The notes: generated from the sequence alone by a model not told the origin. 64,000 bases of DNA from Rhodobacter capsulatus (GCF_005144475.1 NZ_SWJZ01000030.1:1-64000); one strand, 5' to 3'. Shown: positions 26,705 to 35,838, counted from the first letter of the stretch. Program-made: numbers and translations.

Positions 26705-26733
26705 TTGACCAGTATGTGGGAGGTTGCTACATC
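26705..26733 (+). promoter_or_regulatory. Promoter of the counter-transcribed RNA
   Basis: TTGACC (26705-26710) and TACATC (26728-26733) are 17 bases apart on the plus strand, pointing against the repABC operon. This placement, between repB and repC, matches the constitutive ctRNA promoter of studied repABC plasmids. Confidence 0.5.
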
Positions 26734-26739
26734 ATAGGT

Positions 26740-26792
26740 GCATATCGATGATGGGCTCTCCGAGGGAAACCTTGGGGGGCTCTTTTCTTTTT
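26740..26792 (+). ncRNA. Counter-transcribed RNA (incompatibility RNA) of repABC
   Basis: A transcript from the promoter above would run about 53 bases and end at an intrinsic terminator: arms 26753-26765 and 26770-26782 (13 pairs including wobbles), GAAA loop, then TTTTCTTTTT (26783-26792). Length, strand and position agree with the ctRNA known to repress repC and to set incompatibility in this plasmid class. The exact 5' end is an estimate. Confidence 0.65.
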
Positions 26793-26841
26793 GGCCTTCG
26801 CTACTCTCCTTCTGCTCGCGTTACATGTTTAAGGGCAGGGG

Positions 26842-27798
26842 TCAGTCTTCCTGCCTTCGCTCATCCCGCCATTTCTGGAAGAGGTCACGAAGCGTTGCTT
26901 CGGCACGTTCCTCCAGCCAAAGGCCGAATTCTGGATTGTCCTTGCGGGCGACTTTAATCCCGATGGACTTGGCGTCGACGGAGAGGGTCGCAACAACGTT
27001 GCCACCCTCGTCCTTTACCGTGGAACTGCGCCCCGTCGCCGAGAGGTTTATTGAACTCTTTGCAGACCGCTGACAGGCATTGTACACAGTCTGGAATCTG
27101 TCGATGCCGGTAGCGTCTTGGGGCAGGGCGGCCAAGGCGGTTCGCGCAACCTCGGTGAGAGCCACCTTCGAGGCCAACGCAGCAAGATCACTCCACTGAC
27201 GCCGTCCGGTTCCATGAGCCGGGCCGATCAGTCGGATCAACTCTTCGGGGAGTTGTTCGATCACTACCCGGTGATTGGAGATGCCTTGCCTGGTCAATCC
27301 AAGTGCGTCCTGGATGACGCCTGGCTTATACCCAGCTTCCTGCATCTCTTTGATGAACAGGGCCTTCTCAATGAACGACGGATCGAGCCGGAGGTTGTTC
27401 TCTTGTCCTTGGGCGATCAGCGAGGCGTCGTCGTCCAAGGTGCGGACTATAGCCTTGACTGGTCCGCCAACCTTTCTGATCGCGGCAAGTCGCCTGCGCC
27501 CGTAGACGACGCGGTAGCGATCCGGCTGATCAGAGGGCCGAACCATGATCGGAACCTGCTGGCCGTGCTTGCGGATGCTCTCGGCTAGCAAGTCGATGCC
27601 ATCATCTTCGAAGGCCATCCGGTCCCGCAAGCCATCGACCTCGATCTGCTCAGGGTCAATATCTCGGATGGAGTTGGCAGTGATCTCTCGAAGGGACTCC
27701 CTCAGCCCGCCGACGGAACCGCCAAGTTTTGTCGGTTTCGCCGGGACAGGGGAGGGGGGCACGTCCACAGCAGGTTGGTTGAAGATGTTTCGGCCCAT
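26842..27798 (-). CDS. repB: RepB, ParB-type centromere-binding partition protein
   Basis: 318 residues. ParB-domain pieces are visible: LAESIRKHGQQVPIMVRP, YRVVYGRRRLAAIRK, and AQGQENNLRLDPSFIEKALFIKEM, followed by a helix-turn-helix (IQDALGLTRQGISNHRVVIEQLP in outline). RepB binds parS and works with RepA to segregate the plasmid. The ATG at 27798 overlaps the repA stop (TGATG), so translation is coupled; an in-frame ATG at 27813 inside repA is an alternative. Confidence 0.9.
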   Translation of the reverse strand: MGRNIFNQPAVDVPPSPVPAKPTKLGGSVGGLRESLREITANSIRDIDPEQIEVDGLRDRMAFEDDGIDLLAESIRKHGQQVPIMVRPSDQPDRYRVVYGRRRLAAIRKVGGPVKAIVRTLDDDASLIAQGQENNLRLDPSFIEKALFIKEMQEAGYKPGVIQDALGLTRQGISNHRVVIEQLPEELIRLIGPAHGTGRRQWSDLAALASKVALTEVARTALAALPQDATGIDRFQTVYNACQRSAKSSINLSATGRSSTVKDEGGNVVATLSVDAKSIGIKVARKDNPEFGLWLEERAEATLRDLFQKWRDERRQED

Positions 27799-28997
27799 CA
27801 GCGTCGACCCCATGCCATTTGAATCGTCTGTTCAAGCTCATCCGCGACGTTGTTCACGCTGCTCAGGGCTCGGTCGATCGTTTTGCGGATCAACTGGCCC
27901 GGATCAACTTCATAGATCGTCTGCTGCGTCATTCCGGCGTCCGAAATGGCCGTGGACTTCAGCATAGGTTCCGTCATGACCTGGCCCGCCAGGATCGAAC
28001 GTAGATACCCAGCCATTTGCGTCTGCGGACCATCGGAGGGTTCGTAGCGTGTGATCAGGAACTTGACAAAATCCCAAGCCACTTTTCGCCCGATCGCCTC
28101 TTCAACCGTTTGCACGGTCTCGGAGGCAAGTTTCAGGAACTGGCTCATTGAGGCAATATCTAGCATCCCCGGGACCACGGTCACCAAAAGCCCCGTCGAG
28201 GCCGCAAGTGCTGTCAGAGTGAGGAACCCAAGCTGCGGCGGGCAGTCGATTAGAACCAGATCATAATCCGCGCCGACTTCGTCCAGCGCCAAAGCCAGAC
28301 GTTCTGCAAAGATCGGCTGCACGCGACGCGCCAAAGCATTTGCTGTTTCGGTTTCGTATTCCGACAGCAGCAAGCCCGCAGGCACCATGTCGAGGTTGTG
28401 GAAATAGGTCTTCTGAATGACCGATGAGAGCGGAACTTTGCCCTCGTAGCGCAGGGCGTCATAGACCGTGCCGCTGTCAGAAAATTCGAGCTCGGGTCTG
28501 ATGCCGAAGAAGGTGGTCAGGCTGGCCTGTGGGTCAAAGTCCAGCGCCAGCACTCGATAGCCGCGCAGGGCAAACCTTTGAGCCAGGTGGATCGTAGCAG
28601 TGGTCTTTGAACTGCCGCCCTTGAAATTCACAACGGAGATGACTTGCAGCCGGTCGCCGTCCCGGCGGCCCGGCAAGTATGCGTCTGCATTCTTTCCTGT
28701 CCGGGCAAGTATGTCGCGCAGGGTGTCGATCTCTTCGGCAGAATAGTAGCGGTGCCCACGTCCGTCCGTGAAGACCTCGGGAAAGCTTCCATCCTTGTGG
28801 CGGTTCCGCAGATTCGACGGGCTGACGCGCAGAAGTTCAGCGACCTCCGTCGAGCTGAAGCGCCGCAGAGACTTGCGCTCTTCCGGTTGAAAGGCAGCCC
28901 GCATTTGCCGGTTCAGCGATTCTGCCAAGCTGTCCGCAAACGCACCGATGTCGGCTGTGCCGACCCCGCGATTGAGATTCATGCCTCGTTCAGTCAT
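27798..28997 (-). CDS. repA: RepA, ParA-type partition ATPase and operon repressor
   Basis: 399 residues. N-terminal helix-turn-helix (TEVAELLRVSPSNLRNRH) then the deviant Walker A box NFKGGSSKTT (about residue 122), LALDFDPQASLT and the Walker B-like LVLIDCPPQLGFLT. RepA drives plasmid segregation with RepB and, together with RepB, represses the repABC promoter. GAGGGC precedes the ATG. First gene of the operon; the promoter is in the 300 bases upstream. Confidence 0.9.
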   Translation of the reverse strand: MTERGMNLNRGVGTADIGAFADSLAESLNRQMRAAFQPEERKSLRRFSSTEVAELLRVSPSNLRNRHKDGSFPEVFTDGRGHRYYSAEEIDTLRDILARTGKNADAYLPGRRDGDRLQVISVVNFKGGSSKTTATIHLAQRFALRGYRVLALDFDPQASLTTFFGIRPELEFSDSGTVYDALRYEGKVPLSSVIQKTYFHNLDMVPAGLLLSEYETETANALARRVQPIFAERLALALDEVGADYDLVLIDCPPQLGFLTLTALAASTGLLVTVVPGMLDIASMSQFLKLASETVQTVEEAIGRKVAWDFVKFLITRYEPSDGPQTQMAGYLRSILAGQVMTEPMLKSTAISDAGMTQQTIYEVDPGQLIRKTIDRALSSVNNVADELEQTIQMAWGRR

Positions 28998-29301
28998 TCA
29001 CTGCCCTCAGGCCCTTGTTAGGGCTCTTTATGATTTTGACGGCATTAAGCCGATCTGACGCGCTTTGTCGTCAGAACCGAAATGACATGAACGAGTGAGT
29101 CCATCAAGAAGAATCTAGATATGGTGGAAAAAGTTATGCACAGCGCTATCGAGCGTCAACGGGGCGGTGCGCTTCCTTCTGGGTGATCTGAAGAAGATCC
29201 TGCACGTGAACTATCCAGTTCTTCACCTTCGCTCGCCGCGTGAGGGCCGCCATTTCGGAGTTCATACCGTCGTGGACTGGCCGATCGACAGGACGCCCAG
29301 A
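28998..29301. promoter_or_regulatory. repABC upstream region with inverted repeats
   Basis: No gene in these 304 bases. A 7-bp inverted repeat with 8-base spacer, TCTGACG (29054-29060) / CGTCAGA (29069-29075), and a smaller GGC-ATTAA-GCC at about 29041-29051 lie 45-80 bases before the repA ATG and are candidate RepA operator or promoter elements. A short hairpin GCCCT-TGTT-AGGGC overlaps the leader near 29012. The rest shows nothing recognisable. Confidence 0.35.
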
Positions 29302-30195
29302 TTACCTGAGTGTTGAAAGCAGCCCTAGCTTCTCGGCCCGTTCAATCAGCATCTTCACTGAAGACGGTTGCCAGCTTGTTCGCCCACGGGGTGTTCGCTC
29401 ACGCATCGCTTCCAGCCGGGTGCAGATCGCCTGAAGCGTGATAGCGGGATCCGCGCCCTTGATGGCGGCGACGATGGCGGGCAGCCGGTCGTCGGTTTCA
29501 CGGCGGCCGGCGCGGTCCAGGACCGTCTCGGGCAGGAAGCCGTCGCGGACATAGGCATTCACGGCACGTAGCAAGCGGCTTTGTGTCCACTGTCGTTCGC
29601 GGGGCAGGGGGCCGTTGACGATGCGCACCACGTCTTCCCAGGCCAAGTCGGGCCGCAGGCGGCGGACATGGGGCACCCAGTCCTGCGCCGTCTCGTTCAG
29701 GCGCTTGAGGTAGCCGTCCTGTCGCGCTAGCCGCACCTTTCGCAACGCCGCCGGATCACGGGCGCGCAAACCCGGATTGCCGCCTACCCTGCCTTTGGTT
29801 CTTGCGCTGGCCAGTCCCGCCTTGGTGCGTTCCCGGATCAGGGCGCGCTCGAACTCGGCCGCTGCGCCCAAGACCTGCAAAGTGAACTTACCCTGCGGAG
29901 ACGACGTGTCGATCGGGTCCATGAGCGAGCGGAAGAAGGCACCTTTTGCCTCTAGCCGTTCGATCACCTCGAGGAGGTGGGAGAGCGACCGCGCCAGACG
30001 GTCGATGCGCACCACCACCAGCGTGTCGTCCTTGCCGATCCGCGCCAGCACCCGCGCCAGCACCGGCCGGGCACGATTTCCGCCCGAGGCTTGCTCTTCA
30101 TGGATCTCTGCGCAGCCCGCGGATTTCAGGGCCTGCGACTGGGGCAGGGAGGTCTGATCTTCGGTCGAGACGCGCGCGTAGCCGATCAGGGGCAT
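29302..30195 (-). CDS. Serine recombinase (resolvase/invertase family)
   Basis: 297 residues. The resolvase domain starts with IGYARVSTEDQ (catalytic Ser about residue 9), followed by LARIGKDDTLVVVRIDRLARSL (the conserved R-x-D-R-L-A-R part) and AEFERALIRERTKAGL, the E-helix end. The C-terminal 150 residues are longer than in Tn3-type resolvases and include a helical basic region. The ATG at 30195 is preferred over a TTG directly before it. Probable role: resolution of plasmid multimers or past transposition. Candidate binding repeats lie at 30205-30251. Confidence 0.8.
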   Translation of the reverse strand: MPLIGYARVSTEDQTSLPQSQALKSAGCAEIHEEQASGGNRARPVLARVLARIGKDDTLVVVRIDRLARSLSHLLEVIERLEAKGAFFRSLMDPIDTSSPQGKFTLQVLGAAAEFERALIRERTKAGLASARTKGRVGGNPGLRARDPAALRKVRLARQDGYLKRLNETAQDWVPHVRRLRPDLAWEDVVRIVNGPLPRERQWTQSRLLRAVNAYVRDGFLPETVLDRAGRRETDDRLPAIVAAIKGADPAITLQAICTRLEAMRERTPRGRTSWQPSSVKMLIERAEKLGLLSTLR

Positions 30196-30204
30196 CAAAA
30201 CAGG

Positions 30205-30251
30205 CCGTTTGCAGTTTCCGATATCACCAATAAACGACCGTTTGTAAACGG
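30205..30251. promoter_or_regulatory. Repeat cluster next to the serine recombinase (candidate res/operator)
   Basis: CCGTTTG occurs at 30205-30211 and 30238-30244; the second copy is part of an inverted repeat CCGTTT-GT-AAACGG (30238-30251), preceded by another AAACG at 30232-30236. Such half-site arrays beside a resolvase gene are typical for its crossover and autoregulatory sites. Confidence 0.4.
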
Positions 30252-30386
30252 ATGCAAGGGCGCTCTCTATGGCCGAGGTCAGCGAAATGCCCTTGATTTC
30301 CTGAGGCTGCGCGCGATCAGAGAGATCTCGCAGGCAGTCGCGCGCGCGTGCTATATAAGGAGTGCAGACGCACCCCGAGAAAACCC

Positions 30387-30421
30387 TTGGGTAATGTGCA
30401 AAACGCGCGTATTTTGCACAT
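30387..30421 (+). promoter_or_regulatory. Promoter with 10-bp inverted repeat touching the start codon
   Basis: TTGGGT (30387-30392) and TATTTT (30410-30415) are 17 bases apart. A perfect inverted repeat, ATGTGCAAAA (30394-30403) and TTTTGCACAT (30412-30421), with an 8-base centre fills the promoter and ends one base before the ATG at 30422. The message would be leaderless. The encoded protein has a DNA-binding C terminus, so self-repression is likely. Confidence 0.6.
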
Positions 30422-31489
30422 ATGAAGCCTCAAGCATCTGCTCTACATGATAGTTTTGATGACCCTCTGACCGGGGTGGAAGAGGCCGAGGAAAGATCGG
30501 AAGACGATTTGTGGTTCCTGCCCGGTCCAATCGAAGACGTGCCAGACGATCCGCCGCCAGGCCCCAGGGCCGAACACCGCGAGACAGCGATCGTTTATGA
30601 CTGGCGCAAAGCCGAGGCGGACAATGCCGCGGGGCTCGCCCGTGTCGCAGGTCGGCTCGGTGGGCTGGACGAGCGATTGCGGAGGGGGCCGGAGGGCTGG
30701 CGCCACAGGCTCGCCCTGATCGAAGCGGCCGACCTAAGCTGGTTCGCAGGCGACCGCATCGGGCCGGATCGACTGGCGCTCTGGATCGCCCTGCGCCTGT
30801 CTGGAGTTCAAGACGACACGGCCGCCTTGGCACGCGTCGGATGGGCGGTGCGACGCCTGACGGGAGGGCCAAGGCCGGAGGTGGACCTGGCCGCTTTTGT
30901 GGATCGCCGTGACCCTGAAAACTTGGCGAATGAGGCGGAGTCCTTCGCGGATCGTGCGGGGGGTTGGCTGGACGTGATGGCGCAAGCTGCTGATCTCCAC
31001 CCGATCAGCCGCGCCTGCATGGGGTTCCACCTTTGGAGTTTGGCGGGTCTCGGGCAGCACGGAGACCGTGTGGAAGCGGCTGTAACGGCCGCGCGGATTG
31101 CGACCAGCGAGGGCAGGGGAGCGATATTTGTCCCTCTCGCCATGGGCGGGGCAGGGGGGCTGCGCGCCGGTGGTACAGCCGCTGACCGACTGGTGCGATG
31201 GCTCGACGGGATGGAGTCGGCAAGCCGGACCGCGATGCGGCACCTCGACGACATCGAGGCTTGGTCAGCGCGGTCCGAAACCGAGATGGCCACGCTGTCG
31301 GGCAGAACACCCCCAGCCTTGCGCGCCGTGCTGACCGAATGGCCTCTTGTATCCGCCCCAATGGCTGAGGTGCTGACCGGCGCCAGCCGCGCCGCCGTCC
31401 AGCGCAACCTCGCCTGGATGGAGAAGCGGGGTCTAATCCGCGAGGTGACGGGGCAGGGGCGGTATCGGATGTGGCGCGCTGCGAATTGA
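30422..31489 (+). CDS. DUF1612/HTH plasmid protein (RHE_PE00001-like)
   Basis: 355 residues, cytoplasmic. I associate the start (FDDPLTGVEEAE, then LWFLPGP) and the body (LIEAADLSWFAGDRI, RLALWIALRLSG) with the DUF1612 plasmid family first noted in Rhizobium. The C-terminal 60 residues, PMAEVLTGASRAAVQRNLAWMEKRGLIREVTGQGRYRMW (in outline: a helix-turn-helix with wing), read as a winged helix, as in regulators. Family function unknown; a transcription factor role fits the operator at its start codon. Member of the replicon-proximal block. Confidence 0.6.
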   Translation: MKPQASALHDSFDDPLTGVEEAEERSEDDLWFLPGPIEDVPDDPPPGPRAEHRETAIVYDWRKAEADNAAGLARVAGRLGGLDERLRRGPEGWRHRLALIEAADLSWFAGDRIGPDRLALWIALRLSGVQDDTAALARVGWAVRRLTGGPRPEVDLAAFVDRRDPENLANEAESFADRAGGWLDVMAQAADLHPISRACMGFHLWSLAGLGQHGDRVEAAVTAARIATSEGRGAIFVPLAMGGAGGLRAGGTAADRLVRWLDGMESASRTAMRHLDDIEAWSARSETEMATLSGRTPPALRAVLTEWPLVSAPMAEVLTGASRAAVQRNLAWMEKRGLIREVTGQGRYRMWRAAN

Positions 31490-31512
31490 CAGCCCTTCAC
31501 AGGCGTGGGGTG

Positions 31513-31624
31513 TCAGCCGTCCGGAAAAAAGTTCTCCTCGACATGCATCGTGCGGTTCAGGATGTGAAGGACGATGATCGGATCACCGCAAGAATGGAGC
31601 GCATGCGTCGTTCCGACTGCTCTG
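31513..31624 (-). pseudogene. Possible C-terminal remnant of a ParE/RelE-type toxin
   Basis: A minus-strand frame directly beyond the cbtA stop reads ...CGDPIIVLHILNRTMHVEENF and stops at 31513. The pattern V-L-x-(I/V)-L-x3-M-x-V-x3-F resembles the last strand and tail of ParE toxins. No start codon, no upstream half and no antitoxin are present, so if real it is a broken piece left at the junction between the plasmid backbone and the metal island. Chance similarity cannot be excluded. Confidence 0.2.
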
Positions 31625-32380
31625 TCAACGGGTATCAACAGCTTCTGCGACAGCAGTAGGTTGCTCCCGCCCGTCTTCCGGCATCAATCTGAAGAGAAGG
31701 GATGCGAGAGCAAGCCAACCGATCAGGCTCAGGCCGAGTACCCGGGCACTGTAGAGCGCGGCCAAATCCGGAGGAATGACCGGGACGGAAGCAGGTGGCT
31801 GCGGTGCCCCGAGAAGGTGGGGGGCCACCATCAAGGCAAGCCCTGCGAGACGCCCAGGCCAGGACTTGACCCCACTGGCGAGGAAAAGCCCCGCCACCGT
31901 CGCCGCCGCCGACATGACCCACCACATTTGCCTGTCCGACAGATCAGCGGCCAGCATGCCTGGCAACTCCGGTGGCAGTCCCAAGCTGGGTGACAGGGCG
32001 AAAGCAGCGAAGCCGGAAAGGGCGAGCGCGGGTGCAGAAATGCTGTGTGGACCCCACAGGGCACGGTGTGTTGCAAGAGCAGCTCCCGCGACCAGGCCAA
32101 AGCCTGACCAGGTCAAGACCAAAGTCAGGACCGTCAGGCCGTTTCGCACGACGATACCAACCTCTTCGTCAGCGTCGTCGGCATCGTGCGCAGGCAGGAC
32201 AGGATCGCCACTCGATCCCGAGGGGTCATCTTGCGCCACCCCCATCAGGACAAGTTCGCCGGTCTCGTATCGCTCGGCTTCGATGATGAGTGGCTGGATC
32301 AGAAAAAACTGCAGAAAGGCAACCGCGAGACCTGTAATAGCACCCGCAATCACCCCGCCGGACAGCAGGGACCTCGTCAT
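31625..32380 (-). CDS. cbtA: CbtA-type cobalt transporter subunit
   Basis: 251 residues with about six hydrophobic spans (around 8-28, 80-100, 120-140, 155-175, 185-200, 215-235). The N terminus (SGGVIAGAITGLAVAFLQFFLIQPLI in outline: GVIAG, then FLQFFLIQP) and the following IIEAERYE are standard for CbtA. With CbtB it is thought to take up cobalt for B12 synthesis; this rests on riboswitch linkage. It starts 18 bases after cbtB and shares its B12 riboswitch. Confidence 0.85.
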   Translation of the reverse strand: MTRSLLSGGVIAGAITGLAVAFLQFFLIQPLIIEAERYETGELVLMGVAQDDPSGSSGDPVLPAHDADDADEEVGIVVRNGLTVLTLVLTWSGFGLVAGAALATHRALWGPHSISAPALALSGFAAFALSPSLGLPPELPGMLAADLSDRQMWWVMSAAATVAGLFLASGVKSWPGRLAGLALMVAPHLLGAPQPPASVPVIPPDLAALYSARVLGLSLIGWLALASLLFRLMPEDGREQPTAVAEAVDTR

Positions 32381-32398
32381 GTCAGCTAACTCGATCTG

Positions 32399-32575
32399 TC
32401 AGTGGCAGGGAAAGCCAGTGGCGTGGCGGGTATCATGTGTTGCGGCATGCAGCGCATCTGAAGAGGCAAAACCTGCCGCAAAGATGAGAAACGTACCAAG
32501 GACAGCACTGGTCAGGATGGGCCGAACCAGTCCTGCGTGCTGTACGGACGCGGTGGAAAGAGTGGTGGCAGACAT
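32399..32575 (-). CDS. cbtB: CbtB, small cobalt-transport subunit
   Basis: 58 residues: one transmembrane span (about residues 20-40) and the C-terminal HAATHDTRHATGFPCH, the metal-binding His/Cys tail that defines CbtB. GGAGAAAC precedes the ATG at 32575. First gene downstream of the cobalamin riboswitch and co-transcribed with cbtA. Confidence 0.9.
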   Translation of the reverse strand: MSATTLSTASVQHAGLVRPILTSAVLGTFLIFAAGFASSDALHAATHDTRHATGFPCH

Positions 32576-32614
32576 GATGTTTCTCCGCCCGTCACACCCG
32601 ACGGGATTTGGGTT

Positions 32615-32785
32615 AAGCCTCCTGTCTGGCCGGTCTCCTGGCTCACGGTCACTGCAACCCTTCGCCTTCCCGGGCAGTTGCCCAGTGGCGTGTCGAAGGG
32701 CCACTACCGCATACAGTCGCGGGGGCGGCTGAGGCGTCGGGTGCCGCTATTGGGTCCACCCTTCCTCATTCCCGATTGAGTTCGG
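32615..32785 (-). promoter_or_regulatory. Cobalamin (B12) riboswitch
   Basis: Read on the minus strand the landmarks are in order: GGGAATGAGG and GGTGG near the 5' end, CCGCCCCCGCGACTGTATGCGG, CCACTGGGCAACTGCCCGGGAAGGCG, and the B12 box GAGCCAGGAGACCGGCC (32644-32628). It ends about 50 bases before the cbtB start. B12 binding should shut off cbtBA. Outer boundaries are approximate. Confidence 0.9.
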
Positions 32786-32843
32786 GGACTCTGCATCCCA
32801 TGAACACCAAACAAGATCACGATCATGCGCAGGCCGTAGAAAG

Positions 32844-33314
32844 TCAATGCGCTTGAAGCCCGGCAGCCTTTTCGGAGCGGGACGCGGGAGTTCGTTCATC
32901 CTGGCCCCCATTACTGCCTTGATCGGGGCCATTCACGAGGTCTGCTAGGATCGGACAGTCCGGGCGGTGATCGCCGCAGCACGCATCCGCCAGATGGCGA
33001 AGCGTGTCCATCATTGCCTGCATTTCACGAATTCGAACTTCAAGACCGGCGATCTGCTCAAGCGCAATCTGTTTCACATCAGCGCTCTGCCGTGCACGAT
33101 CCTGCCAGAGCGCCAGCAACTCCTCGATCTTCTCGACGGAGAAGCCCAGATCCCGCGCCCTTCGGATGAAGCGCAGAAGCTGAACATCGGTCATCGTATA
33201 GACGCGATATCCTGCAACCGTCCTTCCTGCTGCCGGAATGAGTCCGATTGACTCATAGTAGCGGATCATTTTGGCAGAAACGCCCGAAGATTTTGAAGCT
33301 TCACCGATGTTCAT
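32844..33314 (-). CDS. cueR: CueR/HmrR copper-responsive MerR-family regulator
   Basis: 156 residues. MerR winged helix (MNIGEASKSSGVSAKMIRYYESIGLI in outline: IGEASKSSGVS then MIRYYE), a dimer helix, and the copper loop CCGDHRPDCPIL, in which two Cys seven residues apart match the Cu(I) ligands of CueR. The extra tail past residue 125 is His/Ser-rich. It starts 12 bases after copA stops, so copA-cueR is one operon, and it should activate both promoters at 35839 and 35908. Confidence 0.88.
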   Translation of the reverse strand: MNIGEASKSSGVSAKMIRYYESIGLIPAAGRTVAGYRVYTMTDVQLLRFIRRARDLGFSVEKIEELLALWQDRARQSADVKQIALEQIAGLEVRIREMQAMMDTLRHLADACCGDHRPDCPILADLVNGPDQGSNGGQDERTPASRSEKAAGLQAH

Positions 33315-33326
33315 CTCAGGGCCTCC

Positions 33327-35804
33327 TTACACGGCGCTTGAAGGTGCAAAGCGCCGCAGCCGTAGCGCATTGCCAAGAACGAAGACTGACGACAGCGCCA
33401 TCGCAGCGGCGGCGAAGATCGGCGACAGCAGAAGACCGAAGGCGGGCCACAGCGCGCCTGCCGCAACCGGGATCAGCAGGGCATTGTAGATGAAGGCCCA
33501 GAACAGGTTCTGGCGAATGTTTCGCATCGTGGCCTTGGACAGCGCGATGGCATCCGAGACCGCAGTCAGCCTGCCCGACATCAGTACGACGTCCGCCGCC
33601 TCGATGGCGATGTCGGTGCCGGTGCCGACGGCAAGGCCCACATCCGCTTCAGCCAGGGCGGGCGCATCGTTGATCCCGTCGCCAACATAGGCAAGCGGGC
33701 CTTGCGCCTTCAGACGTTTCACAGCAGCGACCTTGCCGTCGGGCAGCACCTCGGCCACAACTTCGTCGATGCCAAGCTGGCGGGCGATGGCGTTCGCCGT
33801 GCGGCTATTGTCGCCGGTGATCATGGCAACCTTCAGCCCCAGCAGGTGCAATGCCTGGATCGCCTGCGGCGTGGTTTCCTTGATCGGATCCGCAACGGCG
33901 ATGATTGCAGCAAGCTTGCCGTCGATGGCGGCATAGAGCGGTGACTTGCCCTCGTCGCCGAGCCGGGTCGCGGTATCGCCGAAGCCCGAGACATCGAGGC
34001 CGAGCTTGACCATGTAGCGGTCGGCGCCGACGTCGACTCGCTGTCCGCCCGCCGCCGCCGTCACACCGAAACCGGTGACGGAATCGAAGGCAGTGACCTC
34101 GGGAAGGATCAGGCCCTCGGCTTCGGCCGCGGCGACGATGGCGCGGGCGATCGGATGCTCGGACTTCGCTTCGACAGCCGCCACCACTGCCAGCACTGCG
34201 GCCCGGTCGAAGCCCGGCGCCAGCGCCATGTCGGTCAGGCGCGGCTTGCCCTCGGTCAGGGTACCGGTCTTGTCGAACGCGACCACCTTGACGCTCTGCA
34301 AGGCTTGGAGGGCCTCGCCCTTGCGGAAGAGCACGCCCATTTCGGCACCACGCCCGGTGCCGACCATGATCGACGTTGGTGTGGCCAAACCCATGGCGCA
34401 GGGGCAGGCAATGATGAGGACGGCGACGGCGTTGACCAGGCCAAAGGTCAGGGCCGGATCAGGCCCGAAGATCAGCCAGACGGCGAAAGTCAGGACGGCA
34501 AGCGCCATGACGACGGGAACGAACCACATCGTCACGCGGTCGACCAACGCCTGGATCGGCAGCTTGCCGCCTTGCGCGGCTTCGACCATGCGGATGATCT
34601 GAGCCAACATCGTAGCCTCGCCCACCGCCGTCGCCCGGAAACTGAAGGCGCCGGTCTGGTTTACTGTGCCGCCGGTCACGGTGCTGCCCGGTGCCTTCTC
34701 GACCGGCACGGGCTCGCCAGAGATCATGCTTTCGTCGATCCAGCTTGCGCCCGTCGTGACCTCTCCGTCGACCGGCACCCGCTCGCCGGGGCGGACCTCG
34801 ACGACATCGCCCGGGCGGACTTCGGCGACCGGCACTTCGACCAAGCCGCCATTGCGAAGGACACGCGCAGTCTTGGCCTGAAGTCCGACCAGCCGCTTGA
34901 TCGCCTCTGAGGTCCGGCCTTTTGCGCGAGCTTCAAGCAGACGACCAAGGAGGATCAATGTGACGATGACTGCCGCCGCCTCGAAATAGACATTCTGGGT
35001 GCCTGGGGGAAGGATTCCGGGGGCAAAGGTTGCCACCAGGGAATAGCCGAAGGCAGCCAACGTTCCGACCGCGACTAGGCTGTTCATATCAGGCGCCAGA
35101 CGCGCCAAGGCCGGAAACCCCTTGCGGTAAAACCTGAGGCCAGGGCCAAGGAGGACCACGGTCGTCAAGGCGAACTGAATGTACCAGCTGTTCTGCATGC
35201 CAATGCTGTTCATCACCGCCATGTGGACCCACATGAACAGATGCGATCCCATCTCGAGGACAAAAACCGGCAGAGTCAGAGCCGCAGCAAAAAGCACATC
35301 GCGCCTCAATGCGGCTTCCTCGGCCGTTTTCTTCGCGGCGGACTCTTCTGACATGATGGCGGTTTCGGCTGCTGCCCGTGCCTCGTAACCCGCATCCGCG
35401 ATTGCGCCGATGAGGGAGGCAAGGTCCGCCGTTCCGGTGACCGTTGCGCGTTCCGTGGCCAGATTGACATTGGCTGCGGTCACACCGGGTACCGTTTTCA
35501 AGGCCCGCTCTACCCGCGCGACGCAGGAGGCGCAGGTCATACCCTCAATGACGATATCAATCGGACGCGTTGGAACATCATATCCCGCGTCCTCGATTGC
35601 CTTAACAAGCGCCGACCGGTCGAGGTCTGGCCCGATGATTTCTGCCCGTTCCGTCGCGAGGTTGACGGCTGCGGTTTTTACCCCGGAGACCGCCTGCAGT
35701 GCGCGCTCAACGCGCCCGACACATGATGCGCAGGTCATGCCCTCGACGTCGATCACGATCCGGCCGAGGTCTGCCGTGGCGTTCTGAGGGACTTGTATGT
35801 TCAT
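33327..35804 (-). CDS. copA: Cu(I)-exporting P1B-1 ATPase CopA
   Basis: 825 residues. Two N-terminal metal domains each with MTCASC (about residues 18-23 and 85-90), then eight membrane spans, the CPC ion site in IIACPCAMG, the phosphorylation motif FDKTGTLT, the HP locus SEHPIARA and the nucleotide hinge [11 protein letters not shown]. This is the full Cu(I) exporter. The start at 35804 (MNIQVP) is chosen over upstream in-frame codons because transcription begins near 35830. Operon with cueR; divergent from copZ. Confidence 0.92.
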   Translation of the reverse strand: MNIQVPQNATADLGRIVIDVEGMTCASCVGRVERALQAVSGVKTAAVNLATERAEIIGPDLDRSALVKAIEDAGYDVPTRPIDIVIEGMTCASCVARVERALKTVPGVTAANVNLATERATVTGTADLASLIGAIADAGYEARAAAETAIMSEESAAKKTAEEAALRRDVLFAAALTLPVFVLEMGSHLFMWVHMAVMNSIGMQNSWYIQFALTTVVLLGPGLRFYRKGFPALARLAPDMNSLVAVGTLAAFGYSLVATFAPGILPPGTQNVYFEAAAVIVTLILLGRLLEARAKGRTSEAIKRLVGLQAKTARVLRNGGLVEVPVAEVRPGDVVEVRPGERVPVDGEVTTGASWIDESMISGEPVPVEKAPGSTVTGGTVNQTGAFSFRATAVGEATMLAQIIRMVEAAQGGKLPIQALVDRVTMWFVPVVMALAVLTFAVWLIFGPDPALTFGLVNAVAVLIIACPCAMGLATPTSIMVGTGRGAEMGVLFRKGEALQALQSVKVVAFDKTGTLTEGKPRLTDMALAPGFDRAAVLAVVAAVEAKSEHPIARAIVAAAEAEGLILPEVTAFDSVTGFGVTAAAGGQRVDVGADRYMVKLGLDVSGFGDTATRLGDEGKSPLYAAIDGKLAAIIAVADPIKETTPQAIQALHLLGLKVAMITGDNSRTANAIARQLGIDEVVAEVLPDGKVAAVKRLKAQGPLAYVGDGINDAPALAEADVGLAVGTGTDIAIEAADVVLMSGRLTAVSDAIALSKATMRNIRQNLFWAFIYNALLIPVAAGALWPAFGLLLSPIFAAAAMALSSVFVLGNALRLRRFAPSSAV

Positions 35805-35838
35805 CGCGGCACTCCAGTGGCGAGTTACTCCGCTGACT

